DNA of 64,000 nucleotides from Sarcophilus harrisii (GCF_902635505.1 NC_045428.1:65410141-65474140), one strand, 5' to 3'. Positions 36,690 through 48,745 are shown, numbered from the stretch's first letter. Notes: generated by a model not told the origin, from the sequence alone. Numbers and translations are program-made.

Positions 36690-36950
36690 GGGAAAAAAGT
36701 ACAAAGATGCTCATGGAAGCATTATTCATGAGAACAGGGATCATGAACATCTCTGAAAACCAAAACTGTGCCCAGTGATAGGAAAATGATCACATTATAT
36801 AACATATAAGTATAATGGACTAAAACTGGACTAGATAAAATGACAAATGTGAAGAATTAAGAGAAATATGGGAAGTAGAGTCAAAGAAATAATAAACACA
36901 ATGACTGCATCAAAGTAAATAAAGTCATCATAAAGAGGCAATATGACTCT
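36690..36950 (+). mobile_element. L1 3' end fragment, copy 2 of a pair
   Basis: Partner of 34870-35062, extending further 5'. Both end at the same motif, as expected of insertions sharing a 3' end. Confidence 0.55.
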
Positions 36951-37339
36951 AGGTAATTATAATATCCAATCAATTTTTATTAACATATGCCAAAATTAAA
37001 GGTCACAATGCTCTATTTATTACAATAGTTAAGCTATTTTCTCTTTGAAAAAACAGCTTGTCTGACTCTTGAGGATTTATGGTATCAAAAATAAAGTCAA
37101 AAATTCTTTATCCACTGTGGCACCTAGCCAGTAAATTTATCAAAATGTTGATAAATTTAAAGTAAGAAAAAAGATTGTTAAAAAAAAAAAAACTTTGTGT
37201 AAAGAACCATGTGCCAGGGGTTGAGAGAAAAAGACAAGAGACAGAAATAGAGACAAAAACAGACAGAAACACAAGAAATACATGGAAGACTATATATGTC
37301 CTAGAAGATAGAAGAACCAGAAGAGATCTTTGAAACTAC

Positions 37340-37610
37340 AGAGTATTTCATTTTTACAGACCTCATAATCATCTAGATTGACATCTTGGTTCTATCACTA
37401 ATATTTACTGTGTGATGATAATCACATTATTTGTTTAAACCTCATCTCTATACAACCTACTTCAACAGATTTATTGTATATCAAGTAAAATAATGAATGT
37501 GAAAGCCTTACGTAAGTCTTAAAGTGATATAAAATTGAAGTGATTATTATTATCGTTATTATTAATATCAGTGTTACTCATGATATTACAGGATTTTCAA
37601 GGCAATTTAA
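37340..37610 (+). repeat. MIR SINE, diverged
   Basis: GTTCTATCACTAATATTTAC, then AAACCTCATCTCTATACA and TAAAGTGATATAAAATTGAA, follow sense MIR order just upstream of locus B. Confidence 0.4.
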
Positions 37611-37745
37611 AACTTCATCTCACACCATATGAATATTGACCTAGAGGGTTAAGTGGCAAGACAACAGGAAAAATGAGAAATTCAGGACAATGGGGGATGT
37701 ACTATGACAACATAACCATCACTGGGCAGGGCAATAACTTTGCCC

Positions 37746-38870
37746 TATAAATAGCTAGAGAGAGACCTCCCTGATTCACTGACTCAGTAACATCAGGTTT
37801 AGTACCCCTGTAGGTTTGGCTCCCCCTTTCCCCTAAGATAATGAGCCTACTGCTGGTTTAATAAGTCAAACAACAAATCATGAGAAAACATGGCACAATG
37901 CCCAAGAGGATACATTAAAAAGCAAAGAAAGTAACCTTGAACAAGGAACATCAGGAAGAAGAATTGAAACCGACTTATGAAGTGGAGGGGTAAGTTTGCA
38001 AAATCAAGTGAACTATCTAAGGAATAACCATCTCCCCTGTTTCCTCTAAATCAAAGCATACTTTGATCTAATAGGGGTATCAGTTTGAAAAATAAAATGA
38101 GATTGGGTTAGATGGGGGTTAGATTAGCACATTTTTAATATGGAAAGTAGAGGGGAAGCCATATTCTGCTTGCCCTCATCCTCTATATTACAAATTATTC
38201 TGTTCAATATGTTGAGTAAAGGGGTAAATATGAAAGGATCAGTTCTGTCTTGTAAGTTGTTGCTGTAATAGCATATAAATTGCAGAGAATTCAGATGTAC
38301 ATTGGTAAAGCACTTTACATGAGGTTCTCCACATTGATTGTATTATGGGAAATATAGATAGACATAGATAAGTAAGATAGTAGGATAAATAGATAAGTAG
38401 ATAGATGATTGATAGATAGATAGATCTGATAGAAAGGTATGACCTCACCCATTCTCCTTCTGGGAAGGTCTTTTCCATCTAAGAAGGTAAACTGAATATC
38501 ATGGTGGACAAACTTTGCTCTCCATATTTCTTTTTTCAGGCTATGTCTGTGTCTGCACCATCTACATTACCGCAGTAGTATAAACGCTTTCATCTATCCA
38601 CCTATTCTTTGGGCCCAGGAACTTTTTGAATGTCACCTTCATTTACCACCATGAACATCACGAAAAAAGAGCTCAACTCCCCAGTCCCCATCATGTTGAA
38701 AGATCATCCAATTCAAAGACCAAAAACGACCATCAAGAAATTCAAGTTCCACCAGAAACAAGATAAAAGAAGCCAACCAATAGAAAGGTGACAAAAAAAA
38801 AAAGACCCTGGAGCCGCCTACATTAGAGTTCAGTCAGCTTACTAATAAATACATAAAAATTAATACTCTC
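37746..38870 (+). other. Locus B: candidate two-exon transcription unit, coding status unclear
   Basis: TATAAATAG at 37746-37754 would start a transcript near 37776. A strong donor (GGAGGG/GTAAGT) ends exon 1 at 37989. A strong acceptor (TTTCTTTTTTCAG) opens exon 2 at 38540, and AATAAA is at 38844-38849, so the intron is 550 bp. The frame from ATG 37890 begins MAQCPRGYIKKQRK and stops early. Read on past in-frame stops it stays Arg/Lys-rich to the donor in phase 1, 100 bases from ATG to donor against 94 in locus D, and exon 2 stays open for 14 more codons. Exon 2 also holds a separate 46-codon frame at 38651-38791 (start MNITKKELNSP, CACCATGA context), lysine-rich. It could be a lncRNA, a small-protein gene, or a decayed relative of D. 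Confidence 0.3.
38351..38427. repeat. (GATA)n tract inside the locus B intron
   Basis: ATAGATAGACATAGATAAG and GATAGATAGATAGATC units. Confidence 0.9.
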
Positions 38871-39204
38871 TCTGCCTCTTGTTTTACTGATTTCTTCCAA
38901 TTTAGCAACCTTCTGATAAAAGAGAAAAGGAGAATTCCAGATTATAAGATTACTCACAGCCAGGGTAAATGCTTCCACATAAAGGAATTGTCTCATAACT
39001 AAAAACCAACCTGTGTAAAGAATCTCCCAACCCTTTTAAGTCTCTAGAACCTTGTGGAGATACAAAAACTGGCTTCTGAGTTTAGTTTTACTGAGAGTAA
39101 GAGGCCCATACTTCCCTTTAGGCTGCTTCTGCATCATGGACAGGTCCATGTAAGCATTCATATCCATTTTGTACAATGGGACCCAAAATCTGACATGCAC
39201 TAAT

Positions 39205-39385
39205 TTTATTCAATTCAGTAAACATTAATTAAATGCCTACTATATATATACAAAGCACACTTGCCAAGCATTGAGGCAGAGAGAAAAATCCTTGCCTTTA
39301 AGGAGCTTACAATCTAATAGGGGAAGAGAGCAAGCAAACAAATGTGCATACAAAACAAACTGTTTAAGGATGGAAATAGAAAATA
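39205..39385 (-). mobile_element. L2 3' terminus, antisense
   Basis: AATTCAGTAAACATTAATTA, AAATGCCTACTATATA and TTAAGGAGCTTACAATCTAA match the L2 terminus complement. Confidence 0.65.
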
Positions 39386-40489
39386 ATTTTTAAAACATCA
39401 ACTAACATAGTAAAATGACAAAGGATTCTCCTTATCCTTCCCCCCAATCCCATGGACAAAATGGGGAATAAATATCATACTTGCCAATGAGGAGAAAAGA
39501 GGAACATAGAATATATGTTGATTGGCCAGCAGGATTTTTGAACATGTAGTAACTAACATCCTCAGAATCAGTGCTGAAAGACTCAAACATTTCAAGTGAT
39601 ATCATTGATATAACTTGCGCATTGCAACTGTGGGGAACACACCAGGATTACAAATTATTTTTTAAAAAAAAGATAGCTCAAAATAAGTCTTATTTCCCAC
39701 CCCCTGTTTTACAGATGAGGAAAACTGGGGTCCCACTACCTTTTTTCACTGTATCTCTGTTTCCTGTCTCATAAACATTGACTATTATGACAACCTTAGT
39801 CCAGTTTTTAAAAACAAGCTGAAGGATGACAACTACCTCCTTTAACAAGGGCACGCTGTGACAGCTCTTCCTTTAGTCCAATAGCAAAAGGCATGAGTCA
39901 ACACACCTAACTACTATTAAGAAGGAGCCAATTTAAAACCAGCCAGAATGCCTCCAAGCTAGATTAATTAAAAGTGTTTTATTCTTTTGACTTGCTTGTG
40001 TGTTTGGTGCTAATTCGAAGTCTGTGGTCCCAGATATTATCTTGAATTAAGATTTTAAAATTTCTTGTAACTCCTATTAACCCCGATGGTATCCTATGCT
40101 CCAAAAAACTCACAGGAGCATTTATGTGAAGACTAGTGTTTATTGTTTCTTTCCCTATTCCCAAAAATTCCTCTAAGATTAAGGGTAAATTCAGGGAAGG
40201 TCAAATCACCAAAAAGAATCCCTCTGATAGACATTCGTGAGCGTAATTTATACAAACACACATACACACTCCTATACATAATATGTGTATATATGCCTAT
40301 ATATTTACACATGTGAGTATACGTATTATAATATCATGTCTGTGAGCAAAACAATATTTGTGTCTTATGTTGGATTTGGCCAGAACAAAATCTCCCTAAA
40401 AACATAATTCTACCATGGGTCAAATAAGTGATGTTGATGAGAGGAGATGATAGAGGAGAAGCTTTTTACCTTCAAAGGTTATGAGAAAT

Positions 40490-40825
40490 GGTACCTTATA
40501 ACCCAGCAACTACACCACTACTAAACATATATACCACAAAAGAATAAAAATCAGAAGGAAAAAAATGCAAACATATAAAAAGTACTTAAAATGGTATTTT
40601 ATAACTATAAAGAACTAGAAAAAATAGTGTCATCAACCGGGGAACATGGCTGACCAAATTATGACATGTATGCAATTATTGTACCATAAGAAATGAAGAA
40701 AGTGACAGTTTCTGAGAAACTCAAGAAGACTTGTATAAATAGGCAGACTGCAGTGAGCAGAATCACAGGATAATTTCTTTTTTATATAAATAACAATAAT
40801 GTAAATAATCAACTTTGTAAATAGT
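40490..40825 (+). mobile_element. Old L1 3' end fragment
   Basis: CCCAGCAACTACACCACTAC, CCGGGGAACATGGCTGACC and CCATAAGAAATGA follow the L1 3'-end order with strong divergence. Confidence 0.55.
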
Positions 40826-40925
40826 TTTTTTTTATTTTTCTAAATACATGCAAAGATAGTTTTCAACATTCACTTTTGGAGAATCTTGTGTCCAAATTTT
40901 TCTCCCTCCTTACCCCCTCCCCAAG
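40825..40925 (-). mobile_element. L1 3' tail, antisense
   Basis: ACATGCAAAGATAGTTTTCA followed by TTTTTCTCCCTCC is the complement of the marsupial L1 terminus, as at 16965-17340. It abuts an opposite-strand L1 tail. Confidence 0.65.
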
Positions 40926-41009
40926 ACAGCAGCAATCTAATAGGTCAAATATGTGCAATTCATGAAAATAACTTTTAAAAATTTGAGAATTTGATCGATT
41001 AATTAACCT

Positions 41010-41250
41010 CATTGTTGTCGTGTTCCCACTCATTGTGACCCTTTTGATGGTTTTGTTGGCAAAGATGAAGTGATTTTTCCATTTCCTTCTCCAATTCATT
41101 TTACAGATGAAACAGACAAACAGGATTAAGTGACTTGCCCCATGTCAGGCAGCTAGTAGAGTCTGGGGCTAGATTTGAATTCAGGAAGATGAGCCTTCCC
41201 AACACTAGACCCCTGTGCTCTAACCACTGTTCAGTATAATATCCCTGCAG
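41010..41250 (-). repeat. MAR1-like SINE, antisense
   Basis: CTTCTCCAATTCATTTTACA, AAACAGGATTAAGTGACTTG and AGGCAGCTAGTAGAGTCTGG are in antisense order. Confidence 0.8.
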
Positions 41251-41559
41251 TTGTTGGGGATGTCTACCTCAAGTAGACATCATCTTCCTTTCTTAGGAGA
41301 GACTATGAAAAGATCTTTAATGAGACATGCATTTTCAGACACAGCAAAGGCTTTTGAGATGGAGAAGGAGGAGGAGGATTTTGCTAAGCTACTTAGTTCA
41401 TAAAAGGGGACTACTTTTATTTGAAAAGGGGAGGTTTTCTTGTAAGGAAGAGGGAGGGATAAATAGTGGGTGGTGATAATGATACAAAAGCAAAAAGAAA
41501 AATGGATTAATAAAACATTTTACTAATATATAGAATAGAGCACATCAACAAAGCATTTA

Positions 41560-42370
41560 TTTAGGTAGTCAGGCTTCTACTAAGCCACTGGGAATATAAA
41601 ACAAGCCAAAAAAAAACCTCCCTGACTTTAAGGAACTCTTATTCTAATTGGAGAAATATAGCATGCAAATATACATATAAATAGATATAGATATATACCT
41701 CCATATCTACATATTTGTCTATGTATATATATGTGTGTGTATGTATATAGTATTTGTATATGTGCATATACATTATGTATATGTGTGTGATCCTGTATAT
41801 ACAGGATAAATTGGAAGTTATCTCAAAGGGAAGGAAGAAGCTTCAAGAAATAGAAGGTCAGATATTAGCTGAGACTTAAAAGAAATCCAGGGAAGTCAAG
41901 TGGGCAGAGGCAAGGAGAGAAAGATATAAAGGGAGAGAGATTCAGATATGAAGAGGAAAAGGGATAGCAGGACACTGAGAAGGCACAGAATCTTGGGATA
42001 TAGAGTGTCTTGTGTCAAGAATAACAAAAAAATCAAAATCAAAATAAAGCCCAGAGTCACACTAGGTTGGGAGAGTATGTGGAAGGAAGGAAAAGAGAAA
42101 GTGAAGGAAGAATAAAGGAAAGAAGGAAAAGAAGGAAAGGAAAGGTATAGATAGGTATAAAAAAGACTGGGAAGATAGGAATGAGTCAGCTTTAAAAGCC
42201 CTAAAGTAGATTTATGTATTTGATCTTAGAAGTAACAAAAAGAGTCCCTGGAATTTATTGAATGGGGGATAGGAGATTGAGAGAAACTGGGTATGATATG
42301 GTCAAACTTAGATCAACTTGGCAGTTTAATGGAAGAGGAACTTCAAAGGGGTGGAGGGACTTGAAGAAGA
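41560..42370 (-). mobile_element. L2 LINE, antisense, split by a TA-rich tract
   Basis: It starts with the L2 terminus complement (AAGCATTTATTTAGGTAG). It then continues at 41815 (GAAGCTTCAAGAAATAGAAG, CTGAGACTTAAAAGAAATCC) and at 42200-42370. Confidence 0.5.
41660..41800. repeat. TATATG-rich tract
   Basis: ATATATGTGTGTGTATG and similar repeats interrupt an antisense L2. Confidence 0.85.
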
Positions 42371-42379
42371 GAGGTGGAG

Positions 42380-42640
42380 GGAAAGGAATAAACATCTATG
42401 TACCAAGTGCTATACACTAAGCCCTTTATGGATGTTATTTCACTTAAGCCTTACAAAAATAAGAGAGATGGGTGCTATTATTATTCCCATTTTACTGTGG
42501 AGATAATTGAGACAAACAGAAGATAAGCAGCATAAAGCATGAAGCCCGTGGTCTAAAGTTGGATTTGAATTCAAGTCCTCCTAACTTAGGTCTAATAAGT
42601 GCTGCCTGACCAACAAGACCAGATGTGAGGTAATAAGGAT
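42380..42640 (-). repeat. MIR/THER-type SINE, antisense
   Basis: TACCAAGTGCTATACACTAA, CCCATTTTACTGTGGAGATA and TTGGATTTGAATTCAAGTCC are in antisense order. Confidence 0.6.
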
Positions 42641-43914
42641 CAACAGTAAGGGGATCTCAGGTAGAGAAAAGGTGATATGTAAAACACCTGGGAATGATTG
42701 ATGTTTTAACCCTGACAGAGTAGAAAGCAGTGAATCAAGTATAATATCTAGCAAAAAAAAAAAAAGGCAGTGAATAGATGAACAGGACAGTATGCTATGT
42801 TAAATTTACTACAGTTTTTTTTTTTAATAAGTTGGGCATAATAGAAATCCATTGCTTGTTATAATTTTATATTAGAATATATTCATATGTAGGAATAAAT
42901 ATATACATATATTACTTTGCATATATAAGCATATGTTCTTGAAATCTGTGATCAAAATTAATTTTTTTAAATTATAGATATGGCAGATTTTGATGGTTTT
43001 AATTTATCACAGAATCATAGACTTTGAGAGTCAAAAGTAAACTTCAGGGCAATCATCTATAACAACCATTATTACATAAAAAAGAATTCTGTACCTCACA
43101 AATAGTTACCTAATTTCTGTTTAAAGATCTCCAAGTTTGGGGCAACTAGGTGGCTGCCCCATTTCATTTGCTAGCATGATTTTATTTTTAAACATTGAAC
43201 TTGAGATCCGAGTTATTTTCATTAATTTACAAGATCGTTTTGAACGGAATCCACTAAAACAGGTGAACTTTCTTAGAAATTTACCAGATAGAATTGACTT
43301 CCCATTCATTATAAATAGTATATATTTCCTATTCATCCACTTCTGACAGACTTCTCAGAAAGGCATTGTAGAGAGTAGTCTAAAGCATGTCATTTTCACT
43401 AGTTTTCTTATAGAGAAATCTATAGCAGAGTCTTAGAAGACATGATATTTTTCATTATTGTTGTCTTTCAGATTTTTTAACCAGCAGAGAGTTTATGGGT
43501 TAAATTTTGATAGAAGAGAGAGGTTAATGGGAGGAGATGATTAATAAACCATGTCTTTACTTATGGTTGTCACTGAACTCCTTCTCCAGATGAGGAAATA
43601 AGAGTTCTGGAGAATAAACAAAGAAATAAAATGTATTTCTGAACATGTGAAAGTGACAGTTGAACTGAGAACTCAGGGTAGATAGCAACAGCTGTAAAAG
43701 AAAATTTCAGTTGAGTTCAGAGTTTAGTAGTTAATAGAGAAGTTCTAAGAGCTTGAAGGCTTGTCTCTCAGGAGATGATCCCATATTGGTACAGCAGTTA
43801 GACTAAGAAAAGAGTGTCAGTCACAATTATTGACTAAAAAGAAGGATTGAGAAGAGCTGAAGAGACTTTCTAGTCGAGGATGGAAAGCTAAAAAAGATGA
43901 AGGCAGGTAGGTAG

Positions 43915-44085
43915 TATAATAAATGAGCAGCAAGGCTTGGAAATCAGAAAAACTCTAAATTTAAATCTGGCTTCAGACACATTAGTTACCTGTATGCTCC
44001 TGAGAGAGTCACTTAATCCTGTTTGTCTCAGTTTCCTCATTGGTAAAATGAGCTGGAGAAGAAAATGGCAAATCAAACCTTCTCT
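43915..44085 (+). repeat. MAR1-like SINE, 3' truncated
   Basis: TTGTCTCAGTTTCCTCATTG and GAGCTGGAGAAGAAAATGGC are the sense MAR1 body. Confidence 0.75.
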
Positions 44086-44149
44086 GTTAAGAAAACCTTT
44101 GTTGAGTGAAAAGACTCAAGTTCTTGTTAGCTAAGAATATTTAAGTCAA

Positions 44150-44300
44150 AACCACTTCTTTATTAAGTGCTTACTTACTAATGTGCCAGATATATTGATA
44201 CCAAGTGTGGGACAAGGACAGACAAAAATGGGTGAATGTCCTCCAGGAACTCACATTTTAATGGAGGAGACAATAGGTAATTAAGTAGGTACATCCAAGA
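44150..44300 (-). mobile_element. L2 3' terminus, antisense
   Basis: TATTAAGTGCTTACTTACTA and AGGAACTCACATTTTAATGG match the L2 terminus complement. Confidence 0.55.
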
Positions 44301-44359
44301 TAACACTTCATTCTTTAAGAAGTCCTGCAGTAATAAGCTGTTAGAATCTGCTCTTCTCC

Positions 44360-45000
44360 CCACTTCTCTATTACCTTTGACCCAGAAATTCTATTAGTAG
44401 GCTTATATCCCAAAGAGTTCATTGATAAGAAGAAAGTCTCATAAACACACCAAAATAGTTACAGCAGAACTTTTGTTGTAACAAAGAATTGGAAACAAAA
44501 TGGATGTCCATCAAATGGAGAACAAACAGTGGTCATAAAACTTTTGATTACAAACTTCAAGAAAACTCACTTTCCTATAAAACAATAAATTCAATGAGTA
44601 AATTTGATGAAAGATATTATAATGATCTGAAAATAATGAAGCAAGCAGAGCTGAGAAAATAATTTTCAAAATAACTTACAACAAAGTAAATGTAAAAAAA
44701 AATATTGTTTAAAAACTCAAAAGTGTTGGAAAACTGTAAAGAACAAGTGTGTTCCTAGGGAAAAGAAATGAGAAAACAGTCCTTTACAGATGTGGGAGAG
44801 GAAGTTCATGAGTTTTACAGTATACTAAATGTATTTTTTCAAATTCAATGATTAGTTTTGCTGGATTTTTTTTCCTTTTAAAAATAATATTTGTTATATG
44901 AGATAGCTCCCTGAGGAAGGAGAAGGAATACTGGGAGAAATTCTGGTGATGTAAAAAATAAAAGATATCAATAGAAGTTATTTTAAAAAGAAAATAATGT
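44360..45000 (+). mobile_element. Old L1 3' end fragment
   Basis: TGACCCAGAAATTCTATTAG, TATCCCAAAGAGTTC and GGAAACAAAATGGATGTCC follow the L1 3'-end order. Confidence 0.55.
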
Positions 45001-45829
45001 ATTTCCATGGGAAGATTGGGGGATACCTATGGTATATAGCTGAGAAATATTTCATATGCTATTAAATACACACTGTGCCTGTTGATTTTGTTTAAACTGC
45101 TTTTTTGTTATAAAGGAGATTGTTCTATGAATATCTGTTCAGGAAGAGCTGAGGTAGTAATATTAGGAAATAACTGTGATGTAAAAATGAGAGATAAGGA
45201 TAAACCTTTCAAAAAGAAAAGAGATTTAATCTCATTTACCAAAAATGTTCAATAATAGTCTACAATCAAAATGACATGCCTTAGTGAGGCAAGTTTATTA
45301 ATAATAGAGCAATCCATATAAATTAGTTAATTATTCTGATATTCAATATTGACATGGCAGACTTGACTTTAAATGTTACATCTAGCCAAGTCAAATAGCA
45401 TATGTAGCATAGATTATGAGAATAGGAAGGAGCAGACAGACTCTGCTTTGATTCACTGAGAATCAAATCACATTAGAATCAGCAGCATCCTGCAGCAGTC
45501 CTATAAACATGTACATACTACATGTGTGTAATGTGTTTATACATATGTTGTGTACATATATGTATAATATATAAATACATGCATATACACACACTTTAAA
45601 GGTGTTTCCCTTCATGCATATGCCTTTCCACCCACATTCTCCAAGTTTGTCCACTATTCTACTATTAATATATGACTATAAGACTATATCTCAGATTTTC
45701 GGAAGCTTATCTCGGGTTATCTAGGCTTTATCTTTCTTATAATGTTCCATTTTGTTAAAATTTGCTTTGAATTCTTTCTTCTGTTTAAAGACAAATTTTG
45801 ATAGGGACTTGTGACTTTTTAGCCATTGT

Positions 45830-46140
45830 ACTAATAAATATCAATAACACTGAAGTCCTGTCATTTCCTCCACACCCTTCCTTACAAAAATCTTGCCACC
45901 AAATTGTTTAAGTCCAAATTCCTTATGTAGTACATTCAAGTAAAGCTTCTATCATCTTGCCCCAACCTAACCCTTTCTTTTATCTTCCCATTTTCCACTA
46001 GGCTGTAAAGTTTCATTCCAGGCAGGTAAGATCTTGTTCATTATTCATCGTTAGATTAATTTCCCCATAAAACCACTAGCACACAGGAGACTAATTGTTT
46101 TAGTAAAAATTATCTTTATTTTTGACTTAAAAGTAGTGTT
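45830..46140 (+). mobile_element. L2 LINE 3' region
   Basis: AAGTCCAAATTCCTTATGTA, CCACTAGGCTGTAAAGTTTC and CACTAGCACACAGGAGAC fit the sense L2 3' end. Confidence 0.4.
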
Positions 46141-46149
46141 TAATGACCA

Positions 46150-46430
46150 TAAGGCCGTTGGGATGTGATATAGTGAGAGTGGCCACCACCTGGACTGATG
46201 TTGACTTAGATTCAAATCCTTCTGCTGATCCTTTCATGGGCACAAGTAACAGTAGTGGAAATAAGCAGGGGTTGAAGCAGCCAGTTTTTTCCACTCCTTT
46301 GACACCACTTTGCTGGATATGTGAGCTTGTATGTCGCTTACATATTCAGTTAAATGGGAATAAGAATAAACTTGTACCACACCATTTTACTCTCAAGAGA
46401 TTCTCTAAGATCAAATGAAATTAAAGACTA
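46150..46430 (+). repeat. MIR-type SINE, diverged
   Basis: CTTAGATTCAAATCCTTCTG, then TATTCAGTTAAATGGGAATA and GATTCTCTAAGATCAAATGA, fit MIR. This explains the 91-codon open frame at 46143-46418. Confidence 0.4.
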
Positions 46431-46594
46431 TGGTTTTGAAAACTCATCATTATGATGTATGTGTATCATGATTTTTTTTTCATATGACATAAAATATGAG
46501 TGAAATATCCTACTACTACTATTCAAGTTAAACTGAGGATGAAAAAGTCATTCTGACTCTGAAAAACCATTTGTCCCACTCCAACCCCTCCAAA

Positions 46595-46643
46595 TAATCC
46601 ACAACTTGACACACAAAGACAGGGAGGGGAAGGCAAGTTTATT
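46595..46643 (-). terminator. Poly(A) signal of locus A
   Basis: Minus-strand AATAAA at 46643-46638 is followed about 15-35 bases later by a GT-rich stretch (TGTCTTTGTGTGTC). This is a textbook arrangement of poly(A) signal plus downstream element. Confidence 0.5.
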
Positions 46644-47650
46644 TACAGAAAATGGTAAGGTGGAAAGCAGATGATCATGGTGGTTTCCGGTTGTTTGTAG
46701 ACACCTGAAGAAAACAACATATGGAGAAGAGCAGATTCTAACAGGTTGCTATTGAAGGACTTCTTAGAGACTCTTAAGTTCATACTGAGGATTCAAAAAG
46801 AAAAAAAGAAAATTTAAGAAAATTTGTGATAGACCTGATAAATTAATCTGTCCAACTTATGAGCTTCCAAGTCAGCCCAGTCAGTCATCAGGACATCTCA
46901 GAACACTCATTCTTCTCAGAAATGAAACCTACACTTATCACCATCACCTACATAATTCTGTTCCATATACGGATTCAAAAATAAGCTTCCCTTTTAAAGT
47001 CAGTTATCACAGTCTGCAGTCTAAAACTAGATGGAGGAAGGATACAAACCTCTCTCACGGAATCTGATCAAAGCTCACATATTTCAGATGGCCATTTACA
47101 AAATACTTTATATATATCATATCATTTGATCCTATAAATACCTATAAAGGTAAAACAATATTCTTAATTCTTATTTTATATTGCAATGGAATGACTTTGG
47201 AAAAAGTTTTCTTATAATTAGGAAAATTATTCATTTCTAATTAATAAAACATTGAGCAAAGTTTATATTGTGAGCCAGTAGTTTGGTAGTGGAGGGTTTG
47301 TGGAATGGAAAAAGAGGGTTAAATGAAAGGAAAGTAAGCTATCCAATTCCCTTTCCAGGAAGGGGTGAAAGGATGTACAGGTAGAGAGGGTATCATCTTC
47401 CAATAAACACTGGATGCTGCCAGATGGGGCCAAATATTGGCAACCAACTAATTTTACCAAACAAAGGTTCAGCACCCTCTCTTTCCTGAGATCCTCTCTT
47501 TAGTCAAAAACTGTAGTCAATACCTTGCCTTCCTATTTTTCTTTTCCGATGTCTTTTAGCTTTCCCCCCCCAGAGAGGTAACTGTTTTTCCTGAGTAGAG
47601 TTCTCATTGTTAGAGGGATAGCCGAACATGTAGTCTCTGAAACTTGGCAT
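46643..47650 (-). CDS. Locus A: candidate 62-residue basic protein, two exons, minus strand
   Basis: Not recognised. Reading on the minus strand, exon 1 coding is 47650-47524 and exon 2 coding is 46704-46643, with an 819-bp intron in phase 1. The acceptor (TTGTTTTCTTCAG) is strong; the donor CAAG/GTATTG is weak. The start ATG has A at -3 and begins MPSFRDYMFGYPS. Residues 30-42 form a basic block (KAKRHRKRKIGRQ) suited to DNA binding or nuclear import. The tail, GVYKQPE followed by a hydrophobic end, carries one Cys. A two-codon upstream frame (ATGAAGTAA) ends 2 bases before the start. Oddly, the stop TAA overlaps the poly(A) signal, leaving almost no 3' UTR. A stronger donor-like GTGGTAAGG upstream (about 47725-47717) could instead make exon 1 non-coding. 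The locus lies 14.7 kb from TNP1 on the opposite strand. Confidence 0.38.
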
Positions 47651-47774
47651 CTTTACTTCATTGTTTTGTGATGAAGTCCTTGTCGAAGGGGAGGCTTCCT
47701 CTGCTGCCCCAGTTTTCCTTACCACCCCTCACAAATTTGTTGGTGTAGAGCAGCCCAATCTGACAGGCTCTCCC

Positions 47775-47835
47775 TTTATATATGGCTGGCTGCTATGATT
47801 TGGGAGCTCCTTTAGCTTTGTCATAATGACTCCAA
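47775..47835 (-). promoter_or_regulatory. Candidate promoter of locus A
   Basis: On the minus strand TATATAAA is at 47782-47775, so transcription would start near 47751. Upstream, 47830-47820 reads GTCATTATGAC, an inverted repeat of GTCAT/ATGAC resembling paired CRE/AP-1 half sites. CRE-type sites are common in promoters of haploid spermatid genes; use here is inference. Confidence 0.4.
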
Positions 47836-48608
47836 GGACATGACAGCTGAGGTGGTAAGAGGGAGCTGTCCTTTGAGAGGGAAGTTATGGAGAGGCAGAA
47901 ACATTTAAAAATGCTATAGAAATTGGAAAAATCATTTCTTAGGACTCTGTGGCTAAGGAACTACCTTTCCCAAAACTGAAAACAGAAAACATAAGCCATG
48001 AGCTCCAGCAGAGTTTAAAAGCAAAGTTGTGTTTTCACAGTTCAGTGGGCAAAGCCTTCAGGATACATGATTCTTGGGTTGGTAATCTTCCCACTGGCTT
48101 AAAAGCCAGAGGAGCCATATTCAACTCCAACTTCCATCATTTCCTTTTTATGCGACTTTTTAAAAATCTCTTCTGCAGCTTGGGTTGAGGTCCTTTCTAA
48201 ATCTAGAGGATTTTAGAGACTAGTGATTCCAAAACCTCATTTGACAGAAGAAGCAGCTAAAGACAGCAGAGGGGAAAGGGGGAAAGTATGTAGCCCAGGA
48301 TGCTGTACAGGAGTAGAAGTGCATTTCATTTTTTTAACTTCTGGAAAACAGTTCATAATGAGCATGTAAAGAGATTTCACCTGTCTAGAATTATTAAGAA
48401 CTATCTTAATCTAAAGCAACAAAAGCAACTCCCAAGTTCCTTTCAGCCTCATGATTCTGATTCCCTAGATCCATAACTCTGGTTCTAACTTCATGCTAGA
48501 TCTTTCTTGATCCTCTTTACCAAGGCTTCGTACTCTCTCCCTCTCAAGTTACTATATATTATATGCTACTATTTTTATTTTCCTAGGACCTCGAGTGCTC
48601 AGTATAGT

Positions 48609-48745
48609 CTGTGTGTGTGTATGTGTGTGTGTGTATAAGAGAAACAGAGACAGAGAAAGAGAGGCAGAGACAAAGAAAAAGAGAAAAAAGATACAAATTC
48701 AGAGAAAAAGATAAACAGAGACAAAGACAAAGAGAACCTGCCTAT
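48609..48745. repeat. (GT)n then GA-rich tract
   Basis: GT run at 48609-48635; AGAGACAAAG-type purine repeats to about 48738. The 88-codon ORF across it is an artefact. Confidence 0.9.

Noticed and set aside
46143-46418. 91-codon frame with an ATG
   Set aside because: It overlaps a MIR-like SINE and shows no gene structure.
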